From WHTB01 sp050699035 (GTDB lineage Bacteria > Actinomycetota > Actinomycetes > Propionibacteriales > Nocardioidaceae), in the NCBI GenBank assembly GCA_050699035.1, contig JBOHDE010000028.1, positions 1-24,977 on the forward strand: a DNA stretch of 24,977 nt, in the 5' to 3' direction. The position numbers and the translations under genes are program-made. The notes beneath the pieces are model-generated. The model saw nothing but the letters and a program-made list of their open reading frames with translations, had not been told where the DNA came from and ran no database searches. This document shows, in pieces, positions 16,314 through 22,919 of this stretch. Positions within the stretch are counted from its first letter, which is position 1. Every line of letters begins with the position of its first letter.

Positions 16314-16314
16314 G
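16305..16314. promoter_or_regulatory. GTATAC-centred site, probable GntR operator 2
   Basis: TGGTATACAG overlaps the -10 box of the hydrolase promoter; its centre is 69 bp from the centre of the other GTATAC site. Its placement would block RNA polymerase when the regulator is bound. Assignment to the divergent GntR is inferred from adjacency. Confidence 0.5.
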
Positions 16315-16326
16315 AATTGCCCCCCC

Positions 16327-16333
16327 GAGGAGG
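16327..16333 (+). promoter_or_regulatory. Ribosome binding site suggesting a CTG start
   Basis: GAGGAGG sits 6 nt before an in-frame CTG at 16340 but 18 nt before the first usual start codon, GTG 16352. No other good start is in range. Confidence 0.5.
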
Positions 16334-16339
16334 TGTGCT

Positions 16340-17152
16340 CTGAACGCAGTTGTGGTGGAGTCCGCGCTCGCTGACCTCTGCGTGGAGGTCACCGGGAACG
16401 GTCGGAGCGTGCTGTTCTTGCACGGGAGTGGGTCGTCTCGCAGATCGTTCGATCCGCAGGTGGCGTGGCTCGCGGATCGGTACCGGTGCCTCGTCTGGGA
16501 TGCGCCGGGATACGGGGAGTCAGGTGAGCCGAGGTTCGCGCCGTCGTTGGCCGACTATGCACGTTGCGTGCGCGCGGTCATCGACGTCGTCGGGGGCGTG
16601 GAGGCCGTACATCTCGTGGGCGTGTCGTGGGGAGGGCTCGTCGCCATCGAGGCGGCTAGCCGTTGGCCGAACTCCTTCGCGTCCCTTGCTTTGATCGGTC
16701 CTGGATTTGGTGACGCAGCCCGGCCGGACGCCGCTGCCCGAAACCGCGCGCGACTAGCAAAGTTCAGTCGGTCGAAGACGTCCTACGTCGCAGACCGGAT
16801 CCAGCTGTTGTCGAGGGGTAATCCGGATTCGGCGGTCTACCGGCGGGTGGCCTCGAACATGCTGAACTCGACCAGATCGCCCGGCTTCGACTACGCGCTA
16901 CAGACCATGCTGACATCGGATGGACGTGAGACGGCCAGCGCGCTCAACCTTCCGCTCAGCCTCATGTGGGGGTCTGACGATCCGGTTGCCGGCGACAACT
17001 GCCGCGAGATGGCGGCGAGACTGCCCGCAATAATGACTTTCGAGATCCCTGATGCCAGCCACCTTGCGAACCAAGACCAGCCACACATCGTCAATCAGCA
17101 CTTGCACACGTTCTGGCAGCACGTATCGACGCGGCCGGCCAGCACCCACTGA
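16340..17152 (+). CDS. Alpha/beta-hydrolase (enol-lactonase/C-C hydrolase-like)
   Basis: About 270 residues with the single-domain alpha/beta-hydrolase fold. The oxyanion-loop motif is 'LFLHGSG', the nucleophile elbow is 'GVSWGG' with S96, the acid is D214 in 'GSDDPV', and the base is H241 in 'DASHLANQDQP' (numbering from 16340). The overall layout resembles 3-oxoadipate enol-lactonase (PcaD) and meta-cleavage-product hydrolases, but the cap region does not let me choose. The start is uncertain: ATG 16304 lies upstream of the predicted transcription start, CTG 16340 has an ideal GAGGAGG, and GTG 16352 is the first conventional codon. Divergent from and probably controlled by the GntR regulator. 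Probably cytosolic. Confidence 0.88.
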   Translation: MNAVVVESALADLCVEVTGNGRSVLFLHGSGSSRRSFDPQVAWLADRYRCLVWDAPGYGESGEPRFAPSLADYARCVRAVIDVVGGVEAVHLVGVSWGGLVAIEAASRWPNSFASLALIGPGFGDAARPDAAARNRARLAKFSRSKTSYVADRIQLLSRGNPDSAVYRRVASNMLNSTRSPGFDYALQTMLTSDGRETASALNLPLSLMWGSDDPVAGDNCREMAARLPAIMTFEIPDASHLANQDQPHIVNQHLHTFWQHVSTRPASTH

Positions 17153-17219
17153 ACCAGGAACCGTAGGGGCCACCTAGCCTGATGTCAAGAAAGTTAGACA
17201 TCCGGGGGTCGGAGGGGTC

Positions 17220-17654
17220 ATGGTCTACCAAGAGCGCAACACCTGGACGAGTCTCGTCGTCAGCGTGATCGCGATGACGGCGTACACCATCGTCGTGCTG
17301 CAGCGAGCCGGCGACGGTCCGCTCACCGAGGTGGAGTGGTGGCCGATCATGCTCTGGACCATCGGCGCCAGCATCGTCGCGACCATCGTGCTCAGCATCG
17401 GGTGGGGCGCCGTCGCCGGTATCGGCGACCGCGACGGCATCGGCCGATCCGATGAGCGCGACCGCGACATCGCACGCCTGGGTGAGCGGGTCGGAAGCAT
17501 GTTCGCGGTGATCGCCGGACTGGGTGTGATCGTGCTGTGCGCGGTCGAGGCGCATTGGTTCTGGATCGCGAACACGATGTTCTTCGGCTTCGCGCTGTGG
17601 ACCGTGGCCGGAGGCATTATCCGCGTTGTCGCCTACCGGCGCGGGCTGATGTGA
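17220..17654 (+). CDS. Four-helix membrane protein of unknown function
   Basis: A 144-residue protein with four predicted membrane helices, roughly at residues 9-29, 43-68, 90-110 and 115-138. The 20-residue polar loop between helices 2 and 3 is rich in Arg and Asp ('GDRDGIGRSDERDRDIARLG'). GGAGGGG lies just before ATG 17220. The stop shares one base with the ATG of a small XRE regulator (TGATG). This arrangement of a small membrane protein with a DUF2178-like topology and a downstream 70-residue HTH protein recurs in bacteria; the membrane protein may sense or sequester the regulator, but no function is established from sequence. It could also be a simple passenger of an autoregulated unit. 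Confidence 0.8.
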   Translation: MVYQERNTWTSLVVSVIAMTAYTIVVLQRAGDGPLTEVEWWPIMLWTIGASIVATIVLSIGWGAVAGIGDRDGIGRSDERDRDIARLGERVGSMFAVIAGLGVIVLCAVEAHWFWIANTMFFGFALWTVAGGIIRVVAYRRGLM

Positions 17655-17869
17655 TGGTCAAGCCGACCAAGGTCACCAACAGCATCCGGCCGCTGCGCGA
17701 GACGGCAGGACTCACACAGGCCGAGCTCGCCAACCGCGTCGGCGTCACGCGCCAGACCCTCAACGCGATCGAACAGGGGAAGTACTCGCCCTCGCTCGAG
17801 CTCGCGTTCCGGATCTCACACGTCTTCAGCGCCAGCCTCGACGACGTGTTCCAGTACCCCGGGGAATGA
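17654..17869 (+). CDS. Small XRE-family (Cro/CI-type HTH) regulator
   Basis: A 71-residue protein that is almost only a helix-turn-helix domain: 'IRPLRETAGLTQAELANRVG' then 'VTRQTLNAIEQGKYSPSLEL' and a C-terminal 'FSASLDDVFQYPGE'. This is the YgzD/YozG-like short XRE type. It is translated from ATG 17654, which overlaps the membrane-protein stop by one base; the neighbouring GTG 17651 is a less likely start. It probably regulates its own two-gene unit. No operator could be identified in the 67 bp upstream of the membrane-protein gene. Confidence 0.88.
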   Translation: MVKPTKVTNSIRPLRETAGLTQAELANRVGVTRQTLNAIEQGKYSPSLELAFRISHVFSASLDDVFQYPGE

Positions 17870-18282
17870 CCATGCCGACGGATACCCGAACCGAGGGGAG
17901 CTTGCATCAGCAGATGAGAGCACAGGCGAGTTGCGTGAGGCCGAGGCCGTTCGCGACGCGGGGCTGAAGTTGCTCGATGTGCCGCACCACACAGACATCA
18001 TTGACCGCCTCGCTTAACGTGTTCCTCAAGTGTGAGGTGTCACCAGGTCGGTGCCGTTCATGCTCGGCGCAACGCAACGCTGGACGATTCGGTTGTCCAC
18101 TGGCACTGCCAGATCAAGGCCTGCGTCGGCGGCGTGGCGGCATCGGTCACTGGACCCGGCGGTGTTTGTCTCGGTCTCGGCCGTGCATCGGGCCCGGCGG
18201 GTGGGGGCCCCCGTCGCCGCGTTAGTCGATCTCGGCCCGGGGCTGACTGGCTACGTGACCGAGCAGCGCTGAGCGTCCGAGG
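17870..18282. other. Gene-poor stretch, possible gene relic
   Basis: No convincing complete gene is visible. From 17874 to 18017 (+) a frame without a start codon reads like the C-terminus of a protein ('GELREAEAVRDAGLKLLDVP', then 'HTDIIDRLA', stop TAA), with plausible codon use. From 18051 to 18272 (+) a 73-codon frame ends 10 bp before a terminator-like hairpin; its N-terminal half is compositionally poor. Either could be a leftover of a decayed gene, or chance in GC-rich DNA. I recognise no family. Confidence 0.3.
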
Positions 18283-18312
18283 TGCCCGCCCCAAACCTTC
18301 GGGCGGGCATTT
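18283..18312 (+). terminator. Rho-independent-type terminator hairpin
   Basis: GCCCGCCC (18284-18291) pairs with GGGCGGGC (18301-18308), extended by a T-A pair, with a 9-nt loop and a short TTT after it. It lies 20 bp before the amidase start, so it should isolate the amidase from upstream transcription, or act as an attenuator if the amidase promoter is upstream. Confidence 0.6.
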
Positions 18313-18332
18313 CGCCACCATCAGGAGGAACC

Positions 18333-19772
18333 GTGTCCGACGACGAGCTGTGCTTCATGCCGGCCAGCGAGCTCGCTGAGCTCCTTAGCCGGCGGGAACT
18401 GTCTGCCCGCGAGCTGCTGGAGGCTCACCTCCGGCAGATCGAACGAGTAAACCCACTGCTGAACGCGATCGTGACGCTGGCTGAGGAGCACGCATTTCGG
18501 TTGGCCGCGCGTGCGGATGCGGAGAGAGCTGCCGGTCGGTCCCTGGGACCGTTGCATGGGCTGCCGATCGCACACAAGGACCTGACCGAGACCCGCGGCA
18601 TCCGGACGACGTACGGATCGACGCTGCGGAAGGACAACGTGCCCGACGTCGACTCCTTGGTGGTGGAGCGACTCGTGCGCGCAGGTGCGGTGACGGTCGG
18701 CAAGACCAACACACCCGAGTGGGGAACTGGCTCGCAAACCTTCAATGCGGTGTTCGGCGCGACCCGCAACCCCTACGACACCGGTCGCACCACAGGTGGA
18801 AGCAGCGGCGGCGCGGCAGCGGCATTGGCTGCCGGCTTGGTGCCGATCGCAGATGGCAGCGACATGGGCGGCTCCCTGCGTAACCCCGCCAGCTTCTGCA
18901 ACGTCGTCGGCCTTCGCCCCTCTTTCGGCAGGGTTCCCGTGTGGCCCGCTGCGGACCCGATGCACACGTACGCCGTGGCTGGTCCCATGGCGAGAACGGT
19001 CCGCGACGTGGCGCTGATGATGCAGGTTCTTGCGGCTCCAGACTCACGCAGTCCCTTGAGCCACGCCGTGCCCGCCTCGACGTTCGCCGGCCAACTGGAC
19101 CGTGACTTCGCCGGGACCAGGGTTGCTTGGAGCTATGACCTAGGTGGTCTTCCCGTCGAGAACGCTGTGACCAAGGCGATTGGTCCGGGTCGGGAGGTTC
19201 TCGCGTCGCTGGGATGCTCTGTCACTGACCGCGACCCGGACCTGACGGCCGCAGAGGGAGCCTTTCGCACGTGGCGAGCCTGGTACTACGCCCTCACTCT
19301 TGGTGAGCTCTACCACGAGTCTCCGGAAGGCTTTGGGGAAAGCGCTGCCTGGAACATCGAGGCCGGGCTCTCGCTGCAGGTTGCGGACCTGATCCGTGCG
19401 CAACGGCAGCGCATCGAGGTCTATCACCGGATGCGGGAGTTTCTCGACGAGTACGAGTTCCTGGTCACCACGGTCGTCCAGGTCATCCCCTTCGACGTCG
19501 AGGTGCCATTCCCGCGAGACGTGTCAGGAGTGCCGTCTGAGACCTACCTGGATTGGATGCGTAGCTGCTACTGGATCTCAGCTACGGGGCTCCCGGCGGC
19601 GTCAGTGCCGTTCGCCTTCACTGAAGCCGGACTGCCAGTCGGCCTGCAGATCGTCGGAAGGCCGGGTGACGACTGGGGTGTGCTCCAGCTGGCCCACGCC
19701 ATCGAGAGTGCCACTCAGACCTGGAAGCGCCGTCCGCCCCTACCTTGTGGATCCTCAGACAACGAGTCATGA
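18333..19772 (+). CDS. Amidase-signature family hydrolase
   Basis: A 479-residue amidase-signature enzyme with the complete Ser-cisSer-Lys triad: K82 in 'GLPIAHKDL', S157/S158 in 'TTGGSSGGAAAA', and nucleophile S181 in 'GSDMGGSLRNPA'. The 24-residue spacing between S157 and S181 equals that in FAAH. 'NTPEWGTGSQTFNAVFGATR' and 'YAVAGPMARTVRDVALMM' are further family blocks. It hydrolyses a carboxamide (aryl, acyl or short-chain amide) in the cytosol. It is not a GatA: no GatB/GatC neighbours. GTG 18333 is chosen for AGGAGG at 18323-18328. It is a monocistronic gene, with a hairpin in front and another after it. It is unrelated in orientation or spacing to the catabolic operon. Confidence 0.93.
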   Translation: MSDDELCFMPASELAELLSRRELSARELLEAHLRQIERVNPLLNAIVTLAEEHAFRLAARADAERAAGRSLGPLHGLPIAHKDLTETRGIRTTYGSTLRKDNVPDVDSLVVERLVRAGAVTVGKTNTPEWGTGSQTFNAVFGATRNPYDTGRTTGGSSGGAAAALAAGLVPIADGSDMGGSLRNPASFCNVVGLRPSFGRVPVWPAADPMHTYAVAGPMARTVRDVALMMQVLAAPDSRSPLSHAVPASTFAGQLDRDFAGTRVAWSYDLGGLPVENAVTKAIGPGREVLASLGCSVTDRDPDLTAAEGAFRTWRAWYYALTLGELYHESPEGFGESAAWNIEAGLSLQVADLIRAQRQRIEVYHRMREFLDEYEFLVTTVVQVIPFDVEVPFPRDVSGVPSETYLDWMRSCYWISATGLPAASVPFAFTEAGLPVGLQIVGRPGDDWGVLQLAHAIESATQTWKRRPPLPCGSSDNES

Positions 19773-19894
19773 GCGTCAGATGTGGCAGGAACGTACCGTG
19801 GAGCATCACGCTGGATCCCTGGCTGGCATCGTTGTTGTCTGGGCTATTCACGACCGTTGACACACAGTGATTTCGGGCCGTGCGCCCGTCCCTC

Positions 19895-19934
19895 GGAGGG
19901 CTCGCCATGGCGTGAACCCCATGGCGAGCCCTCC
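19895..19934. terminator. Long hairpin between convergent genes, probable bidirectional terminator
   Basis: A perfect 16-bp stem (19895-19910 with 19919-19934; arms begin GGAGGGCTCG and end CGAGCCCTCC) with an 8-nt loop. It lies 122 bp after the amidase stop and 10 bp after the stop of the minus-strand gene. There is no T-run on either side, common for actinobacterial terminators. The rest of the 172-bp gap 19773-19944 shows nothing else. Confidence 0.7.
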
Positions 19935-19944
19935 GACTCGGACG

Positions 19945-20337
19945 TCAGCAGTTGCGTAGTAGTGGTGACTGGTTGAGGACCTGAGCACGGGTCGAGACGA
20001 AGTCGCGGTACGTCTCGTCCTCGACCGCCGCGAAGCGGAAGGCCGCGACCCGGTGGCAGTTCTGGAAGGCCAGCCGAACGCCGAAGTGTCGTTCGAGCGC
20101 GCCACGGATCGCATCGCTGGCAAGGGCACGCAGCAGCTCGCCGCGGGCAGTCTCGTCCGGCGGTGGAGTCTGGTTGTCGGCGAAGTCCGCGGTCTCCGTC
20201 TCCAGCTGGGCGGCCACGCGGGCGACCGTCGACCAGGCGTACGGCAGCGAGGTTCGCACGGTCTGGACGAAGTCTGCGTCGTCGATCTCCCCGCGTTCGG
20301 CCGCGGCGAGCAGGTCTGGTGATACATCAAGCGACAT
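19945..20337 (-). CDS. SCO5389-family conserved actinobacterial protein
   Basis: A 130-residue protein that I recognise as the SCO5389 family of Streptomyces and relatives, function unknown. Conserved stretches include 'SLPYAW' near the N-terminus, 'FADNQTPPPDETARGELLRA', 'ALERHFGVRLAFQNCHRVA' and a C-terminal 'LNQSPLLRNC'. It is soluble and mostly helical; no signal peptide, no membrane helix. The two conserved Cys and the His in 'QNCH' could bind a metal or be redox active, but this is speculation. ATG 20337 is preferred over TTG 20352 because GAGGAG is 7 nt upstream. A Fur/Zur-like palindrome sits directly before the ribosome site, and a strong hairpin directly follows the stop, so it is a single-gene unit. 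Confidence 0.85.
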   Translation of the reverse strand: MSLDVSPDLLAAAERGEIDDADFVQTVRTSLPYAWSTVARVAAQLETETADFADNQTPPPDETARGELLRALASDAIRGALERHFGVRLAFQNCHRVAAFRFAAVEDETYRDFVSTRAQVLNQSPLLRNC

Positions 20338-20353
20338 AGAAGTACTCCTCAAT

Positions 20354-20368
20354 TGACAACGATTGTCA
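20354..20368. promoter_or_regulatory. Fur/Zur-like 7-1-7 palindrome upstream of the SCO5389-family gene
   Basis: TGACAAC-G-ATTGTCA is an inverted repeat with one mismatch. It has the 7-1-7 layout of Fur-family boxes (general consensus TGATAATNATTATCA; actinobacterial Zur boxes are similar). It lies about 16 bp upstream of the ATG, overlapping the probable transcription start. The regulator is not in the window. Confidence 0.45.
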
Positions 20369-20881
20369 CTTCCAACTGCTCCGAGTGTTCCGGCGCCTGC
20401 GTGTCCTTGTCAACGTTCACCATTGACTGACGGCCTGCCGGCGCCATACTCGCCGAGCAACCTGACGAGTGACCGGAGACGCGCTGCTGTCAACGGACAG
20501 CTGACCGCTGGTTCGACTCGCGGCGGAGGCGGGTCGTGAGTGTCGTAGTCGCGAGTCGCCGGGTCCGGTGGTTGCCGTCGGGCGACGCGCATGTCGGTGT
20601 CGGCGGCACGCGTGACATCGGTCGTGACATCAATGGTGGCGAACCGTGGGGAGAGTCGATTCTGGCCGAGTTGGCTGCTTTCGGTCGGCCATGACCATCC
20701 GTGGTTCCGTATGGTGACCCCCCATTCACTCTCTGTTGACGACGCCTGGTGGCGGGGAGCAGACTGTCGTTGGCCTAGCCACATAGCCACTAGACCGCAG
20801 CCGGGACCGGGTACGGGCTGCCGAGAGCTGAGCGTGGTGGCGTGCTCCTTGTCCGGTGGCTGGTTCTGAGGAGGCAGAGCG
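20369..20881. other. About 510-bp intergenic region
   Basis: Between the divergent SCO5389-family and secreted-hydrolase genes. Frames on both strands are open for up to about 90 codons within the gap, but lack a ribosome site or any family-like sequence, and codon positions show no clear bias. A direct repeat CGTGACATC occurs at 20611-20619 and 20623-20631. The 3' end carries GAGGAGG at 20868-20874 for the hydrolase. I could not place a convincing promoter. Confidence 0.5.
20611..20631 (+). repeat. Short direct repeat, 9 bp, 12-bp period
   Basis: CGTGACATC at 20611-20619 and again at 20623-20631, about one helical turn apart, 250 bp upstream of the secreted hydrolase gene. It could be a regulator site; it could also be chance. 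Confidence 0.3.
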
Positions 20882-22918
20882 ATGCATGTGGTACGTACAT
20901 CTTGCGCGCGGCGTCGTTTGCTGTTGTTGGCTCCATCGGTGATCTTGTCGCTCGGGTTCGTTGCGAGTGCACCGGCGTCGTCCAGTACGCCGGGTCCTAC
21001 CGTGCCGCGCACGGTCGCACCGCTCGCCGTGTCGTCGGCGGGCACGCTGGACGAGGCGCCGATCGAGCTCGTGATCGAGTCGATCTCGCCGGTCAACGGC
21101 GGCGTGAGCTACGGGTCCGTGGGTCCCTACGAGCGGTTGCGGGGCTATGCACTCGGCGAGTTGGACCCGACAGATCCTGCGAACCAGCGAATCGTCAATC
21201 TCGACCAGGCGCCGCGCAATGCGGTGGGCAAGGTCGAGTACCGGGTGGATGTGGAGATCCAACGCCCCGTGGACCTGGCCAAGGCCAACGGGACGATGCT
21301 CTACGAGGTCGTCAACCGTGGTCGGCAACTGATCTTCGGCTACGTGAACCGCGGCACACCACTGTTGTACGAGAGCGGGTTCACGCTGGTGTGGAGCGGC
21401 TGGCAAGGCGATATCTCGCCGCAGGGCGAGAACCTGATCGGGTCGTTCCCGATCGCCACGAATGACGGCGAGCCCGTGGTGGGCATCAGCCGCGAAGAGT
21501 TTGTGGACAGGGGTACCAGCACCTGGACCGGCACGCTGAGCTACCCGGCTGCGACGCTCGACCCGGACGAGGCGACGCTCACGGTCCGGCAGAACGAGCG
21601 GGATCCACGTGTGCCAGTCAGCGACTGGCGCTACGTCGATGGCCAACAAATCGAGGTCCAGCCGCCGGGCGCACCGTACGACTCGGGCGCGATCTTCGAG
21701 TTCATCTATCCGGCGAGGGACCCGATCGTGACCGGGATCGGCTTCGCCGCCACCCGCGACGTCAACTCGTACCTGCGGTTCGGTGGTCCAGACAGCGCCG
21801 GCAACCCGAATCCGCTCGGACCCGAGGCCGTCGAGAACGCCCTCGCCTTGGGCATCTCGCAGAGTGGCCGCTTCCTCCGTGACTTCATCCACCAGGGATT
21901 CAACGAGGACCTGCAAGGGCGCAGGGTATTCGAAGGCGCCATGCCGATCATCGCGGGTTCACGCAAGACCTGGGTCAACTACGAATTCGCCCAACCAGGT
22001 CGCTGGTCGAAGCAGCACGAGGATCACCTTCAGCGTGGTGACCAGTTTCCCTTCGCCTACAACACCATCCGCGACCCGCTCACCGGCGTGACCGATGGTG
22101 TTCTGGCCGAGTGCCGGATGACGGCGACATGCCCCAAGATCATGCACGTCGATGGCGAGTTCGAGGTGTGGGGAGCCCGTGGCTCGCTGCTGGTGACCGA
22201 TGGGAACCCAGATAAGCCGAAAGACCTGCCGATACCGGACGACGTCCGGCTCTACATGGTCGCCGGCACGCCACACGGCGGCTCGAACACGATCGTCCCG
22301 GAGACCCCTTCCTTCGGGATCTGTCAGCAAGCCAACACACCACTCGGATCCAGCGCCGTGATCCGCGCCCTTCTGTTGCGCCTGGACAGATGGGTGGAGC
22401 ACGGAGTCCGGCCGCCCAGGACGGACTACGGATCGGCCGAGGCCAACACCCTCGTCACGTCGGACCGCGACGCGACGGGCTTCCCCGAGATCCCAGGGGT
22501 GACCTACAACGGCCTCTTCAACTACCTGCACGTCACCGACTACACGACGCAGCCTCCGGCGGAGGGAGCAGAGTACGGTGTGCGAGTTCCGCGGGTCGAC
22601 AGGGACGGCAACTCACTGGCCGGCATCCGACTGCCGGCTGTTCAGGTCCCTGTCGCGACCTACACGGGCTGGAACCTCCGCGCGGAAGGTCACGCCGAGG
22701 GCGAAGTCTGCTCCTCCGCAGGCTCGTTCATCCCTTTGCCGCAGACGCTGGCCGAGCGTCGGGAGTCTGGTGACCCACGTCGCTCGATCGAGGAGCGTTA
22801 CCGCAACCATGATGACTACGTCCGCCAGTTCGGCCGAGCCGCGGAGCAGCTGGTTCACCACGGATATCTGCTCCAGGTCGACGCCGACGCGATGGTCGCG
22901 GAAGCAACCGAGAACTGA
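20882..22918 (+). CDS. Secreted alpha/beta-hydrolase, Abhydrolase_10-like
   Basis: A 678-residue protein with an Arg-rich N-terminus, a hydrophobic helix ('LLLLAPSVILSLGFVAS') and an Ala/Ser-rich cleavage region ending near residue 34, i.e. a Sec signal peptide. The mature part matches the large alpha/beta-hydrolase family with domain PF20091: 'SYGSVGPYERLRGYALGELD', then 'GTMLYEVVNRGR', 'LVWSGWQGD', the elbow 'LGISQSGRFLRDF' with S328, and 'AGTPHGGSN' with the probable catalytic H465. Substrates of this family are mostly unknown; extracellular ester or lactone hydrolysis is the likely role. ATG 20882 has GAGGAGG 7 nt upstream. One base separates its stop from the next ATG, so it shares an operon with the SDR-like protein. 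Confidence 0.88.
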   Translation: MHVVRTSCARRRLLLLAPSVILSLGFVASAPASSSTPGPTVPRTVAPLAVSSAGTLDEAPIELVIESISPVNGGVSYGSVGPYERLRGYALGELDPTDPANQRIVNLDQAPRNAVGKVEYRVDVEIQRPVDLAKANGTMLYEVVNRGRQLIFGYVNRGTPLLYESGFTLVWSGWQGDISPQGENLIGSFPIATNDGEPVVGISREEFVDRGTSTWTGTLSYPAATLDPDEATLTVRQNERDPRVPVSDWRYVDGQQIEVQPPGAPYDSGAIFEFIYPARDPIVTGIGFAATRDVNSYLRFGGPDSAGNPNPLGPEAVENALALGISQSGRFLRDFIHQGFNEDLQGRRVFEGAMPIIAGSRKTWVNYEFAQPGRWSKQHEDHLQRGDQFPFAYNTIRDPLTGVTDGVLAECRMTATCPKIMHVDGEFEVWGARGSLLVTDGNPDKPKDLPIPDDVRLYMVAGTPHGGSNTIVPETPSFGICQQANTPLGSSAVIRALLLRLDRWVEHGVRPPRTDYGSAEANTLVTSDRDATGFPEIPGVTYNGLFNYLHVTDYTTQPPAEGAEYGVRVPRVDRDGNSLAGIRLPAVQVPVATYTGWNLRAEGHAEGEVCSSAGSFIPLPQTLAERRESGDPRRSIEERYRNHDDYVRQFGRAAEQLVHHGYLLQVDADAMVAEATEN

Positions 22919-22919
22919 G

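Noticed and set aside
16304..16339. ATG 16304 as start of the alpha/beta-hydrolase
   Set aside because: It sits within the predicted -10/operator, upstream of the expected transcription start, and has no ribosome binding site.
20410..21096. 228-codon minus-strand frame crossing the intergenic gap
   Set aside because: Its N-terminal third is antisense to the secreted hydrolase; the remainder has no family-like sequence, no ribosome site and no clear codon bias.
20726..21916. 396-codon minus-strand frame
   Set aside because: Antisense to the secreted hydrolase gene, whose signal peptide and Ser/His motifs are intact; the translation is Arg/His/Asp-rich shadow sequence.
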